Of a stretch of 64,000 bases of DNA, positions 23,161-36,792 are shown piece after piece (position 1 is the first letter of the stretch; each line of letters begins with the position of its first letter). This DNA comes from Datnioides undecimradiatus (taxonomy: Eukaryota > Chordata > Actinopteri > Lobotiformes > Datnioididae): positions 12,491,516-12,555,515 of the forward strand of contig WARS01000011.1 of the NCBI GenBank assembly GCA_008933995.1. The letters are read 5' to 3'. The notes under the pieces are model-generated. The model worked only from the letters and a program-made list of their open reading frames with translations. It did not search any database and was not told the origin of the DNA. The translations under genes were made by a program, and so were the position numbers.

Positions 23161-26100
23161 AGGGCTCGCTGCTCGAATGAGAAGTGGCACAAGCCGAGAC
23201 ACTGCAACTGTAATTTCAAGTGATTAAAAAGAGAGAAAACTGTTAGCAACTGGCTTAAAAGGACTGTAACCACTACATATTGGAGAATGTTTCCCAACTA
23301 AGCCGCTATTGACTCCAAGATCATCCACTACCTGAACAAACCTGAGCTTATTTTACCAGTTGCTCTGCCTTCAAAACACATGCGGATTAAGAAAAGAATC
23401 ATCTAGTGGGTGTGTTTCATGAACAATAGTGTATAAGCCTGAATCATTTACACGATCAAAACAATCTGTCACGAAAGACTGTTGTCTGTATTTGTGGCAT
23501 TAGCACAGAAACGACAGTAGTTTTAGATTAAATATCAGGAATAGACTTGCCAAGAGTAAAGTGTAAACTAAAAAGAATTCATAGGGGAAGCAGAAGAAGT
23601 AGGAAAATACAACAACCAGGCCCCTGCTAACACAACAAGGCAAGTAATAAAATAAACAAAAAGAGGGAAAAATAGAAATTTGACCAGTAAGTAAACGCAG
23701 TCCTTTGAAAACAGTCCAGACTGTATCTTTCCAAATAGGCCACCTTCAAACTGCACATTTGTTCTGCTGACTTTACAAAGCTTCTGACTGTAAGCGTATG
23801 ACTCATATGTTTTTGAGAAGAAACAACCTCATAAAATATAGAAAAAGGCTGGCAGCCAATATAACCGAGTACGTAGACAGGGTATGAAACGGTGAAGTAA
23901 TTACAATTGACCTCATAGTCTTCTTAGTTAATTGGCGTGCAGACCCCTGAAGGACCGCAGCTACGAAACGGAAAAGGAGAAATGGACAGCACATATTGTA
24001 CGTACTGGAACATGAAAATGGAAAGAAAAGATGGGCGAAAAGGAGAGTGGAGTAGAGATATGAAAAGAAGGTGGAAATGGAGATACGGTGAGGTCAGAAT
24101 GAGCAAGTGAAACGCGCTGAGATGCACACAAGGGTGAAATTGTGTGAAGGTAGCAGAAAGAGATAAGGTAAAGGAGCTTGTGCATCATGTACCTCACTGT
24201 GCTCAGCTCAGCGGAAAAAGCACGCGCTTACATCTGCATGCCATCGACTTGAGCAGATGCACAGACGGAAATAGCTCTGGTGAGGAAAGTAAAAGAGGGA
24301 TAGAAGTCCATCTAGGGCAGTATGGGCGCGGGAACGTTTCTGCACTCAACTTTGTTTGGCTGAGGTAGACATTTCGAGAGATCTAATGTGTCCTGGTGGT
24401 TTGCTTTCTCATCAAACATTCAGCCCTTTTACCTGGGCCTCGCAAGGAATGCTTTTCCTGGAGATGGCTTGAGATGTGTGTGTGCTCGCACAGACCAGTT
24501 TACCAAAGAGGAGCTCTGTGCAACAGCATGAATTTGTTATATGTTGTTAAGTGTTTATCCATGACCTTGTGACCTCTGCTCAAAGGGGATTTGTTAGAGC
24601 TGCTGCAACAAAGTATATCACTTAAACTACATACACGGCCAACACATACAGTGTGACCTTGATACTGAGTTAGATTACCTAAATACCGCTGTTACTCAGT
24701 GAGGCATGGTACTATTATATGCTCGTGTTTCTTTCTTTCTTTTTTTTTTACAATATAGAGTAAATCTGCACCAAAGACAAAATAATAAATGAAGATTGGA
24801 AAAAGAGAAGGATCACTGCCACACAGAAGAGCCTCTAAATACTGACTCTGTCATTCGTGTCCTTAGATCAGTCTAGCAGCAGGGATGGGAGACATTTGGG
24901 TAAGGTTAACCCAATGTGTCCATTTCTGTTTTCAATTTGCCTAATTGGCTTAAGCGTGTGACTTTCATTTGTGCGAGCCAAAATATGAAAGGAAGGAAAC
25001 GGAGAAAGGCGATAGTTTCCTGCTCCCTCTTCTCTTTCGATTGCACACACATAGACATTCTTTCTGGTCTGCCATTCATCACTATTATTTGTCTCTCCCT
25101 ATCAAAACATCAGCTGACAGCTGGGGGTCGATTACAGATGCCAGCAGACCACCTGTCCTCCACAGGGCTAGTGAGTGAAGGCAGCATGAGTTTAACCTTC
25201 AGCTAAGTGGTAATGAAGTTTGACAGTGCTAAGCAGCCGGGTTTGCTCATTAGGCTTCCCTGCACCAGCTTGCTGTGGTCAGGGTCTCTCCTCTTGGCTT
25301 TCTCTTTCATCTCTTCGCTGCAGAAGCACAAAGCCCAGCGGTCTCCTCATTAGACAGGCCCACTGCATTAATTCAGCCCAACATAACACACCGAGTTGGA
25401 GTTGGTCCAAATAATCCACCTCGTTTGTGTTTGTTTGCGAACAGGAAGCCGGCTGCTTCGACCACTGGTACAGCTGAGTGGACCCATGTTTGGCACTGTT
25501 TGGACTCCTCTCAGATGATGGAGGCCTCCACTCACACTGGATGACATTAGCCCACAGTTACAGTGACAAAACGCTGCCAGCAGCTGAACCATTGACCTCC
25601 ACAATTTTTAAACACCCTCAACACCCCAAACTCTATCACACAACCACACACACATAGGCCTTTTGGCTGCAGATCACACAGAAAGACAGCTCATGTTATA
25701 TTTGACTGCACTGTAGCTATACCTCTTGGTGCTATAATAACAGAATTAGAAGTTTTAGAAGATAACTTTCCTGCAGTTGCATTCTTGCATTATCCAACTA
25801 CATTGAGGCTTGATTTTTGACAAATAACATCAGTTGGACTCACTGGGATCATTTCTATGTGATGTAACATGAGACCAGAGGGTACAGGGTCACTGAAAAC
25901 TGTTGTCTTCTCCATGACTGGATGAATGATAAGGGAAATAATTTGAATTAATGTGTATGTTCGATATCCAATTTGCTTATTAAGTAAACACCCATTAACG
26001 ATCATATCTCGAACCCCTAAATATAACCTGTTACTGCTTTTGAATTCACTGACGTGTTTACTGACACAAGGCGGGGATTAAAACAAAGTTATGTCTTCAA

Positions 26101-26669
26101 ATGCTGATGGTCTGTTTGTACCAGACATATTTATACATGGTCAGGAACAGAATTTAATTCAGATATTTTGAAATACAGTATAATAAGCTGACATATTCTT
26201 CCTGTGTGACTACACCTGAAGTCAGAAAAGTAACCGATTGACTGGAAGTGAATTATTAATGTCCATCACTGCCTCTGCAACACTTCAGCACCATGGACAG
26301 CACTGTCTGTTCAGCAGTGTTGGCTGACAGCTCCAGGAGAAATCCTGCACACTGTCTGCTTATCTTCACTTTGACTGCTCCCACTGACAATTAATTATCT
26401 AATCAAATGATCAATCAAATTCTAATCTAGCCCAGTGTTTAGGAGTTCAAAGGTTTCCAAAACATGGAAGGAGCCTTGTGACACTGATCCAACTGTTTTT
26501 TTTACATATGGAAAACATTTCATTAGTGTAGCTGAGAAGATAACAGAGGAAACTTCACGTCTGTACATGCTCTCTATATATTTTGTGAACACAGGGCTGT
26601 TAAACTACCCTCTGAGCCCCTTTCAAGGTCCCCTCCAGCCCACTTTAGGAGGCACTAAAAGGCACTTAC

Positions 26670-27096
26670 CCGATGCTGCTTGCATCCAGCCACAGATCTT
26701 GTACACGGTGGAGGTGCTGAGGAGGAAGAAGAGACTGAAGCAGCCGATGCAAGTGACAACCAGCATCATGGACATTCCAATGAAGAAGGAGGCGGCCTTG
26801 AACGCACCGGAGGGGATAGCGGAGAACTCGGTGAAGCTACCCTGGCATGCCAGTTCTCTGGAGAGTCCGTCCCCGACGCAGTAGTGAAAAAGGCCGAAGT
26901 AGCCGGCCTGCGGCGTATCCACGCCATCCCCAATCCAATAGGGCTGTGAGAAGATGGTCACGTTAACAATACCGAACAGGATAGTGAAGATGGCCCATAA
27001 AAGTCCGATGACACGGGAGTTGCGGACGTAATTGGTCTGGTACAATTTCGCAGCTTCTGCAGATGGTAGCATTGATGCGGCAGATCCAGGTATCAT
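26670..27096 (-). CDS. lhfpl3: lhfpl3 exon 1 (LHFPL tetraspan family member 3)
   Basis: Main exon of a four-pass membrane protein of the LHFPL family, relatives of which (LHFPL5, LHFPL4) are auxiliary subunits of hair-cell mechanotransduction and GABA-A receptor complexes. LHFPL3 itself is expressed in brain and its role is less defined. The start ATG at 27096 gives MIPGSAASMLPSAEAAKLYQ; human LHFPL3 also has a short alanine-rich lead before MLP-x-x-EAAKLY. TM1 spans residues 29-49, a loop with QPYWIGDGVDTPQAGYFGLF and paired cysteines C73/C84 follows, TM2 is at about 102-126, and TM3 begins at 133. A GTAAGT donor at 69/68 of 26600 (26669-26668) ends the exon in phase 1. IGDGVDTPQAG and SGAFKAASFFIG are LHFPL3-specific. 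No upstream in-frame ATG is seen. Confidence 0.95.
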
Positions 27097-28080
27097 TTTA
27101 TGCAAGCCCGAAAGACTAAATGATTGTTGCGATCTGCCCGAGCACAAAGCGAGGACTTAACATGTATCACATAAACCGTATTTTACAGAATGATCCCCGG
27201 AGCAGCAGGAACAAGCGGAGAATCTATGCCCGTGCAACTGCAACACAGCAACATCTGTCAGGCGATCAACTCATGACGTCGCATCCCAAAGCCAGGCGGT
27301 GAACCAAGTGAGGAGCTACAGCAGAGTGCTTGAACCCTGGATGTGGCTGATAACTCTGAAAACTCAATGACTACAGTAGCAGAAACAGGTTCCCTCCCAC
27401 TTGCTCCGTGTGGCCGTCAGACGTGCTCATCGCCGCCGCACCGTGTCGCTCACTGATGCCCTTGGAAAGCCTCGAAAAACCTCCGAGCGAAAAAGACATG
27501 GATTACTCACACCGATCCTGGGTACACAACATATGATGCGCACGAATCAGCCCAAATAGAAAATAGCACCAGCCTATAACAAACAGGTTGCATTAGCTTA
27601 CGCCAATGAGTGGGTTCGCCACCGATAACAAATTATAGGCCCGTACTTACGAGTTAATGCAGCCTACCATAACAATCATTGAGAAAATACGACGCCCCCC
27701 TTCAGGATCGTTAAACGTGGTTTTATTCTGGTTTATGACAGCATCACCGGGCTGCCAGTGATGCTGGGAGTCAGAGAGGGAGGGGCGCAGACGGTAGACG
27801 CAGAAGCAGCCCCGCTATGTGCGTGTCTATCTTTGCAAACACCTTCTGTATAACGCTGCGTCAACGTCCACCGAACTGACGAAATATCGGCGCGATCTTG
27901 AATATATTGAAGACAAAATGGGGAAAAAAAAAACGAGTTGAAAGCGATCAAATCAGATCTTAACCAGGACAAAAACCTCCGCCTAAATCTCTTGCGAGCG
28001 GATGCACTGCGTGTCAGTGTTACCTGCGGTGTTAAAGACGCAGCAAACAGTGCTCGGCTTCATGAGGCGCGCGGCTCTGC
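27097..28080 (-). promoter_or_regulatory. CpG-rich 5' flank / promoter region of lhfpl3
   Basis: The kilobase upstream of exon 1 is clearly CpG-enriched (for example catcgccgccgcaccgtgtcg and atatcggcgcgatc) and includes a TGACGTCG CRE-like site near 27275. No TATA box stands out. The transcription start and any 5' UTR intron cannot be placed from sequence alone. Confidence 0.5.
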
Positions 28081-31060
28081 TGCCAGGAGGTTATGTAACA
28101 CTTCATGAGACTGCACATGACGGCCTGAAAAAGGAGGCACAGGCTCTGTAACACACTGTATAATATAGTTTTCAGTGTAAATCAATAATTACTGCCAAGG
28201 GTTTATCAAAAAGTCATTACTCCCCCTTCTCAAGAGAAGAAAAAACAAATACTATAAAGCAAATAACGCTTCTCCTCCCACCAGCTCTAGTAGCAGTGGT
28301 TGGTGTGTGTTCAAGGACATAAGACAGTAATTATTGTTGCAGTATTGAAACAACTTCTCACATTGCATTGCATTGCACACTATTTATATGCTTTCCAGAA
28401 CTCTGTCATCTAAAATGTGACACAAAAAGGGTAAAGTAAAGATGAATATTACTGTCATTCAACCAGAACATGTCAGCAGAGATGGACAGAGGACACTTGA
28501 TTTAAATATTATCCTTAACTCAATGTTTAATGACCAGTAGACATAAACAACATAAACTGTCTTAAGGCTCTTGAGATTTTTTTTTATTTTACTTAACAAA
28601 CCAAACTAACTAATTTCCCACGTTCAGAGTAGTGCTCTTATAAAATGACTTTAATGACATTTAGTGTGTCACATGTGTTAAATCATCATTATTCCCCACC
28701 ACATTACTTAGATAACCTGACTATTCCCAGCTCAGACCAATGCTTGATGCTGCAGATTGTTCTATGGGCTTTTTTCTGTGTGACATGCATTGTCCTTATT
28801 TTGCTCCCTCATTGGCTACTCTGCACAATGCTCGTGGATTAGTGCTCAGGGGATTTGCTGTAAGAGTTCAACACAGATTTATGAAAGCACAGATGGATTG
28901 GAGTCTATTCATTAGAAGGACAAGAGGCAGGTAATGCATGACATCAGCGGTGTCACTGCACTGAAAGAGATGCCTCTCATTTTGTTTTTTTCTAAAAATG
29001 CAAAATATATCCAATCATTTAGATGAGGGCCAGCGAACAATGAACAATTCAACATGCATCCATCCAAATATCACGCCAAATGGATAAATGTATGAGCCTA
29101 ATCCAGATCTTTGTGTGAATGCCAGTGACATTTAATAACATTTTAATCATTTTGATGGAGGAGTGTTTTGGTAAATATAGCTCATGAGAGATGATGTACA
29201 CCTGCATCAGTGTTTGGGATTTCGTGCAGCATAATGGCGCAATAATAATTTTCATGTTTTCAGTCATACAGTATGTTAGTGTTGGACTGAATTGCATCAC
29301 ACTAACCAGTTTTTATTCAGTTGGCTCAGTGTTGTGTTCAGGGACCAGAGGGACCAGGATGTGACCCCATTCTACAAACCAAAGCGAAACATAGCAAATG
29401 TGATCAAGTTAATATTGTGTTGTTCCAGCAAAGGACAGGGGAGTATTTTGGGGAAATCTTCAAATTTAAAATCCGGTGAACTATTATTCTAAAGCAATAT
29501 GTATCAGCTGCAGGAGTGTATTCATTTAAAGACTTTGAACGTTTGATGTTTTCTGTCTGTTGTATGCCGTTCTTCTGCTAATAGCCTTTCTTAAGCCACA
29601 TCTCTCTCAGCTCATTTTACCAGCTCCTGTGTTTGCTCTTTGCAGCTCTCTACTCTTTTGCGAAAGCTACTTTTAGAAACTCTCTTCATTGACATCAAGC
29701 TTTTATTAGAAGTCTTCCTCCAGAGGGTCCCATTTGTTGTTAAACTGCTGTAAAACTTCTTCTCGCTGTGTCTCTTTAATTACCACTATCTTTGATGTTC
29801 TCATAATTACACTGGCCTCGCTAGATAAAGTGGTTAAAGTCTTCACTTGTCCAATTTAAAAATATTCCTTACCTTCGTTTTTCTGCTGCATTTTCCCTAC
29901 ATGCTGACACAGAATTAATATGAGAATAAGAATAAATCGCTTTATTTTTGTACTAAATCACTATTTTATTGTTTAACATACTCTGCAGATCATGAAGGAG
30001 TGTGCAGGATGCCAAAATACTTTATGCATATATGTATGTATATATTTATATTAATTATATTATATTATATTAATTAATTTTTGACCACCCTTTTCTTGCA
30101 AACACTGTTGTGTCGTGTTGTTTTACACAAAAACCCAGCTTGTCTTACTGTAATTGTAGTACTTCATTTTGACCACCAAGGATCAGTATAACCTCACAAT
30201 AGACCATGGGACAGGCAGGCAAAAGGACAGGATATTAGAATGACTCACTCTCTTCCATGAAATGTATAGAACTGCACCAAACATAATATATAAAATTCAT
30301 TTTCAAATAATATTATTTTTTTATATCGGACTCTAAAATACCACAAATTTTAAATTGTGTCATATTATGTTATAATATCTTTAAGTCTAGTTTGCTGTGG
30401 TTAAAAAAAAAAAAAAGAAAAAATGTTCTGGGAGATGATTTATGATGTCACTAATCCTTTGTAATCTATTGTCTGATCCCTGTGAGGGTCAAGTCCTGGA
30501 TCTAAAGTCCACGCTCCTCATGCTCCGTGCCCCCTGGACCATAACCCTCACTAAGCCTGGTGCTGTGCAGAGTGATATCAGTGCAGAATAAATAAGTTTT
30601 AGAAAGCTTTAGCTTTCCTATTGTATTGCATGGTGATGGCCAGTGGCAGAGCAGATAATGATAGACCATCTGCTTCAAGTTGCAACCAAGTCACAAAGTC
30701 ACAACTGGTTTTTAATACATCTGTCTTATAACTGCGCAAACCTGTGCCACATAATGCCTACTGACTCATTTGGTTTTGGCTCATGAAAAAAGTATTGTCA
30801 CACTTGCTTGGGGCTTCCTCAGTTGAACCAGATTATTTCAGGAGAAAAAAAGCTACTGGACTGTGACGAGGCCAGGAAAAGAAAGGATGCAGAGTGTGCT
30901 ATGACAGCGAATTGATCAGTGTTTGCCAGGAAAACAGGGAGATTTTAGAGGCAATGCTGGGACAGGAGAGGGAACGGTGCCTGCGAGAGTTGCAGAGAAA
31001 GAATGGTTGGTAGAGGATGAGAGAGATTTGCCTCCGTGAATTTTGGGATGAAAGATAGGG

Positions 31061-31120
31061 TTGTGTGTGTGTGTGTGTTTCAGTGTGTGTATGTTTCAGT
31101 GTGTGTATGTTTGTATGTTT
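31061..31120. repeat. (TG)n microsatellite with TTTCAGTGTGTGTATG units
   Basis: TG run followed by two near-identical tttcagtgtgtgtatg units. Confidence 0.85.
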
Positions 31121-31861
31121 AAGAGAGAGAGAGTGCGAGTGAATGCCAAAGAGAGAAAGCCTGGGTGTGTTGAGATAAGCATGGGTCGTTGTGAGGTTGC
31201 TGTTTTCTGGGCATGTTAAAGTGTGTATGCAACTGTGTGCATGTGCTTGTGTAAATGGTTGTCTTTATGTGTGCATGTAATGCCTGTGACTTGTTATTGA
31301 GTAGTGATTTGGACCTGCGTGCAGTTCTTTTTGAAACGTCGACCCTAAATGGCGCCACTCTTGATAAGCTTTTCCCCTCCTCTCTCTCCCTCAGTCTGCT
31401 GCTCTTTTTCCCAGATGAAGTTTCTTCTGTCAGAGTTGAGCAATTACAGTTTCTAAGTTTCTCTGCTGTTGTTAACTAGTTACTTTTTTAATGCAGCCAA
31501 AAGTATCTCTTATCTTTTTCACGCTGGGAATAGTGCCTGTTTATGATGTCTTCCTGCCATGCAATCACTACTCAGAGGGCCACTCCTGTCACAGTAACTC
31601 TGTGCAAAGACTAAATTTATGTTCTGTGATGGTGGATGGCAGAACTATGTGGGTTTGACCATCTGTTGATTTGTAATTAATTCACTAGGAGGACATCAAA
31701 TCTTTGCTGCGCAGTGCAGGATTTACAATCTGGACAGTAAGTTAAATCTTTTCAACTGGCAACCTAAGTTTACCCACATCACAATGTTCAGTCAAAACTC
31801 ATAATCACAAAAAAAACCCCAAAACCCTGTGAAATTTAATTTATCTAGAAATAAACTTTAA

Positions 31862-32145
31862 TCTGCATTATAACTATCAATTCATTTAAGTATTTTTAAT
31901 CAGTTTATTCAATTTATGAACTGTGTATTTTCTGAAAAGTTAAGGGTGAAAAATGATGTCCTAAGATGACATCTTCACATGTCCATTAAGATTTTCTAAC
32001 TGAAATTATAGAGAAAACAGCAAAGCCTCAGGTTTAAAAATCCATGACATTTTACTTGATTTAATTGCTTGCTTGATTACTAGGTTTGCAAATTTAACTC
32101 CATGTTGATGAACTGATTAGTTATTTGAACATTTCAAATAGCTTC
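31862..32145. repeat. Degraded MITE-like teleost repeat (same family as 22960)
   Basis: Reads in order: ctgcattataactat (start), ttttctgaaaagttaagggtgaaaaatg, aagatgacatcttcacatgtcc, aaaacagcaaa, then aactgattagtta near the end. This is the order of diagnostic words in the common fish element represented at 3345 and 22960. Strongly decayed. Confidence 0.5.
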
Positions 32146-34469
32146 ACAACCAATCAGCCCACAGTGCTCCTTTTTTTTTTTAGTAAAGACTATTTCACTA
32201 TCATTACGTATGTTTCCGAAAAAGTAGATTAAAAAGGCATCGCTGCATTTGTTGTTAATGAGATAAATGTGATGTGAAAGGTTTTTGTTATCATATAAAA
32301 TTCTGATCAGGTCCTTCATCCATAATTTACAATCATTATTCATCAGTGACATTAAATGCTGGAGTCTGGCAAACATGCAGAGTGTTGACGGTCATCTTCT
32401 CTTTCATTCTGGTTTATAGTAAACAAATCAGCCTTCCTTTTATTTGCTCTATGAGTAAAACCATTCATTGATACTCTTTGGCAAATCTTTGTCGTTTGTG
32501 CTTTGTTTTTCTTTTTTTTTTTTCTCCCTCAACATCAAAATTGTCTTGTGGTGTTGTTGATGCTAAATCACCACTAGCCTGCTGTGTGCCGCCTCACAGC
32601 CACAACGCCTGAAAGGGCTGGCTGGATTGCGAGGAAGTTTCCGGACTTTTTATTTCCCAGTTGAAACTCAGGCTTGTCTATTGTAGAGGTGACCCCTACT
32701 GAGTCACACAAACACTCCCTCGCAGACTGTTTACCATCACAATGCTGACACTGGCACTTTCCCTCGCTGTCAGGAGGACTCATATTTATGTATTTTCATT
32801 GTAATTACATGGCAGTGTTTTTATATTTCCAAAATGCCCTTGTTTTCCCCCACTGGCGCTTTTCATCCACGACCGCAGATCAAACTGAGCTACTGCCAAC
32901 ACTTTGCTTCCCCGAGCCACTGAGAATAAAACCCACCAGTAAACAAAAGATAAAACACCCAAATGAAAGCTGGAGAGGGAGCAAAATCAACACAATGAGA
33001 CGGGTTGTTGAATAGTGGCGGGAGTGTGTGTGTGTTGCCTGATGCTGGCTGGTGTCGGAATTTGTTGATTATAGAGGGGGAATGTGTTCGTCTGTGTGTG
33101 TGCAAGTGTTTCTCAACGTCTCTGTGCTTAGCCCATCTACGGTTTAGTAGAATTATCTGCAGTGTTTTGAAAGCCTGAACTAACAAATAGTCTAGTTAGC
33201 GTCTCTTTTAGAAAAATAGCTTCTGGCAAAGTCTTGACATTTGTTGGCAAATTAAAAAATCCAGTAAAGATAACTTAAAACCCATGTTATTGTATAGTTC
33301 TAAATATATTCTATATATATTTATTGTTTTGTTAATAGAGCCTGTAAAAAGGCCAAATGCAATGAATTGTCCCTAATATTACTTGCCATGTATCCAAAGC
33401 TTGACATTCGTTTTTCCTTGGTGCCACAGAGCATTATTGTCCTACCAGACGTCATGGCATCACATGACTGACATAGCCCTTCCTTACGACAAACGCAGGA
33501 ACTGTAGTTTACTGGACTGATCCCACATTCACTGTCCTGTGGCAATGAATACATACCAGTGACCCAAACTTGCTGCTGAAACAAATAGACTTTTTGTCTC
33601 TGCTAAAAATTGCATAACTATTTCCAAGCTGTTTTGGGAATAATTTAGCCTGAAGAATTAAGTTTATATTTGTTTCTCTCTGTTTCATGTTTTGTGCCAC
33701 AGACCAGGTAGACAGGTCAGACATCATCAAGCTTGTTCTTAACATGGGATTTGTCAGCAAACAGCAAAAAACAAGAATATTCCCCCTCAATGGACTGCCT
33801 ATGTTCATATCATGACATGAACCAGTGTGCAATGTGTTGATGGGTCTGTTATCTTCTCCACACTCTTCTGGGATTTTTTTGGCTAGATGGGAAGTCTGTT
33901 CTGTCTCCGCGTTCCCAGTTCTTGACGCTCAACTGTCTCCTCGGCATGTTTACGCTGCTCTAATTAGACTGATAGGATACGATATACTAACATACTAATG
34001 AGCTTTGAAATGTGTGTGTGCATGTGATTGCATGCATACATACTCCTGCAAGCGCCTGTGAGTGTGATTTGAAGCACAAGTTTGTTTGTTTGGAAACAGG
34101 ATAAGGGTACATTGATATTGAGGTGAAGTCACAGAGTCTTTGCTGTTCCTAGCTCATCATTATAAATCCACTCTTACACAAGGACATGTCTTTGTATAGG
34201 GCGTACATAAAAGTATGCACACTGACCTGGTTTTTAATTGCTCTACCCTCAGGAGTATGTTGTCATTTATTGCAGGGTTAGAGCATTCAAGAAGCACAGT
34301 TAATGTGACAGTTTACTTCCTATAAGAGTGCACATTGGGGTTTTTTTTCTGTTTTTACCTAAATATTCAAAATATCCCTTAAATGAACCTTGTTTAATAT
34401 CTTTTAATTTACAGTTCTCATATTTCTTTTGAAACCACCAAATATGTGGTGTGTATGTTCTATGACTAG

Positions 34470-34485
34470 CCACTAGATGGCATCC
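34470..34485 (+). promoter_or_regulatory. CTCF-like motif
   Basis: CCACTAGATGGCATCC fits the CTCF core. It lies in the lhfpl3-reln intergenic region. Motif only. Confidence 0.35.
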
Positions 34486-36771
34486 TGAGAGAGGCCTTGT
34501 CACCCCAGCGGCACTGTTTTGTTGGCTCAGTGCAAAAGGGACATTATAAAATAATGCTTATCTTCACCGGCATACATTTCATACGGTCCTGGTATGTTTG
34601 ATGCACTTAAGGCCTTTTTTGCAATTTATGAGTCTGATATTGCCTGTCTGTTCCTCCTCATGTGTAGGATTTTGTCCATCAGTGCATAAAACAATGGGTA
34701 ATTATTATTTTGCTGTAGATGTAACCAAAATAATGTCTAGGGATGTCTTTTGCAGAGACTTCGGTGGTTAACATGCCTGCCCATGAAGCCAATGTGTGCT
34801 TTTCCTTTTTGAAAGTTAAGAGAATTGAAGATGACATTTGAAAGATTTGCAGTGATGCCATTTTATTAGTGTTCTGCAACTAATTATATGATTTAATGTG
34901 AAATGTTATTGCCTGTGACAGTCTGTGCTACAGAAATTAAATCTGTGAAACAACTTTTATGGCTGGTCAGTCCTCTACAAGGCATGCAGTTAAGTATCTC
35001 CATCCTCAACTTGTTACCACTGTCCAATAAGGCTTTCACAATAGCAGCGTTGAATCTTTGGGAATGTAAAAAATGGGAATTTCCAACTAATTTAAGAATT
35101 TTTGTCCTGTGACAAACAGGCTCTTGAGAAGTGAATGTTCTTTTATAGTGACAAATACGTGCCCTGTGGCCATGAGGTGATGACAGTTTTGTGTGTTTCT
35201 GTGTGTGTGTGTTTGTTCACATGTGTGTATTGAATGTTTGGCTTTGTGAGACAGAACGGGCAGCGTTTGCTGTGCGTGACTGAATAAGAGCAGAGCACCA
35301 GCAGCAGCCAGCTGTGTATACCCATGGACAAAGGCGACAAGTGGAAGAAAAATGTTTCACCAGACCAGGTCGGATCACCTTCAAGACACATAGACACTCC
35401 TTCCTCTCCCTGTCTATCAAAACCACTGGTCAGCAACTCCCCTTTTCTTGTCTGTCTTGATCTTTCTCGCTATCTCCATCCATACATTAGCCCTTCTTTC
35501 CCCTTTCTCACTCCGTATCTCTCTCTCTCCCCTCAGCTCAATCGCACCACACCGGCTCTCTTTTCTTAGCAAACCTTTCTCTCATCCATTATTGAGACTT
35601 GTTTTTTTTCCTTGAGTCTCAGAATGAAGAGGGGGAACGGATCTTTTGAATATTTAATGCCCTGCATGAAAAATGTAGCATCAGTCATTTCTCAGCGATA
35701 TGAACTGGTAAACTTTTAGCAGGACATAACACTCCAAGTCACGAGATGAAGCAAGACAAGGCAAAGGAAAGGGGAGGAAAGCCCTGTGGCCTTTGATATG
35801 GATAGGTGGTGATGGCATGGGTGAAGGGCAAAAGGCAATTGGGGTAAAATGTGACAGGACGGTGACAAGATGAGGTGTTCCTTGAAAGCATCATTGACCA
35901 CAACTGTCTCAAAAATACATGCAACCACACCAGAATAAAAAGAAAAGACCGCTAAAAAGAAGGTGTACACAGTGAACGAGTCAGGTTGATGGTGATGTTC
36001 ACTGCAGAGGACATGGTTTCATCTCCGGCACAAGGAGGTAATAATATTCAGTCAAGACATGGAATGATTTGAATCCCATAGGTTTTTTACTTTATAGTAT
36101 CCATCCTTCTGGGAGTTTGTTATGCACCAGGAAAACCTGTTAGAACCCCCTCTGCTCGTCCAACCCACAACCACTCTCTTCTCCTCTCACCTGAGCTGTG
36201 GAAGATGCTCCACAGCTCTTCAAACAGCAGCCAGGTCAAGGTCAGTGTTGTGAAATGGTAAAGACCTTTGTCAAAAGAGGCTCACTGCCACACATCGGGT
36301 TTGGACCATGCATGCCTGCATATGATGGGATTTATCATGGCTCCAGCAACCAGCAAGACATGGATCGTGGCAAGAGACAGGCTGGAGCAGGTGGAGAGTG
36401 GGAATGTGTCTGACCATGAGTTGGAAAGACAGGGAAGCATAGGTTTTATATGTTAGCATGTTACACGCTTACATCTCTCTCTCTCTCTCTACATGTTTTG
36501 TACCAGCAGCTATAGAAGATGATTTATGCCCTAGCAAGATGCAGAAAATTATGGAGCATATTTTCATGATGACTGCACGTCATGCATGAGCTGACGCTAT
36601 TGTGTGTCAGACAAGAGACGAACTACACGAGGCAAGGAAAGTAGAATCCAGGTAATGCATTTTATGGCTGTAGTGCAGTATGCTCTCTGAAAAATATACT
36701 ATACCGCTGTGGATGCGACAGGCTGATCTGGCCTCATCTAGTTATCCAGATCATAAATCTGATTCTCTGGG

Positions 36772-36792
36772 AAAAAAAAAAAAAAAAAAAAA
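36772..36792. repeat. A homopolymer
   Basis: Run of about 21 A followed by a C-rich stretch. No upstream retroposon is recognised. Confidence 0.9.

Larger units (their letters stand above)
8887..26669 (-). other. lhfpl3: lhfpl3 intron 1 (17.8 kb)
   Basis: The large first intron; in mammals it is hundreds of kilobases. Features seen: a 175-bp-offset direct duplication (9412-9690), a CpG-rich block with a possible plus-strand exon (12110-12720), a CA microsatellite (14279-14300), a T-run (21317-21336), a C/T-rich tract (about 22620-22760) and a degraded MITE-like repeat (22960-23160). ORFs of 100-137 codons here (such as 9944-10336 and 15927-16340) have no recognisable domains. I see no further lhfpl3 exon. 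Confidence 0.6.

Noticed and set aside
27097-27147. N-terminal extension of lhfpl3 (CSGRSQQSF...)
   Set aside because: The extended frame begins at TTG; the first ATG at 27096 fits the family start.
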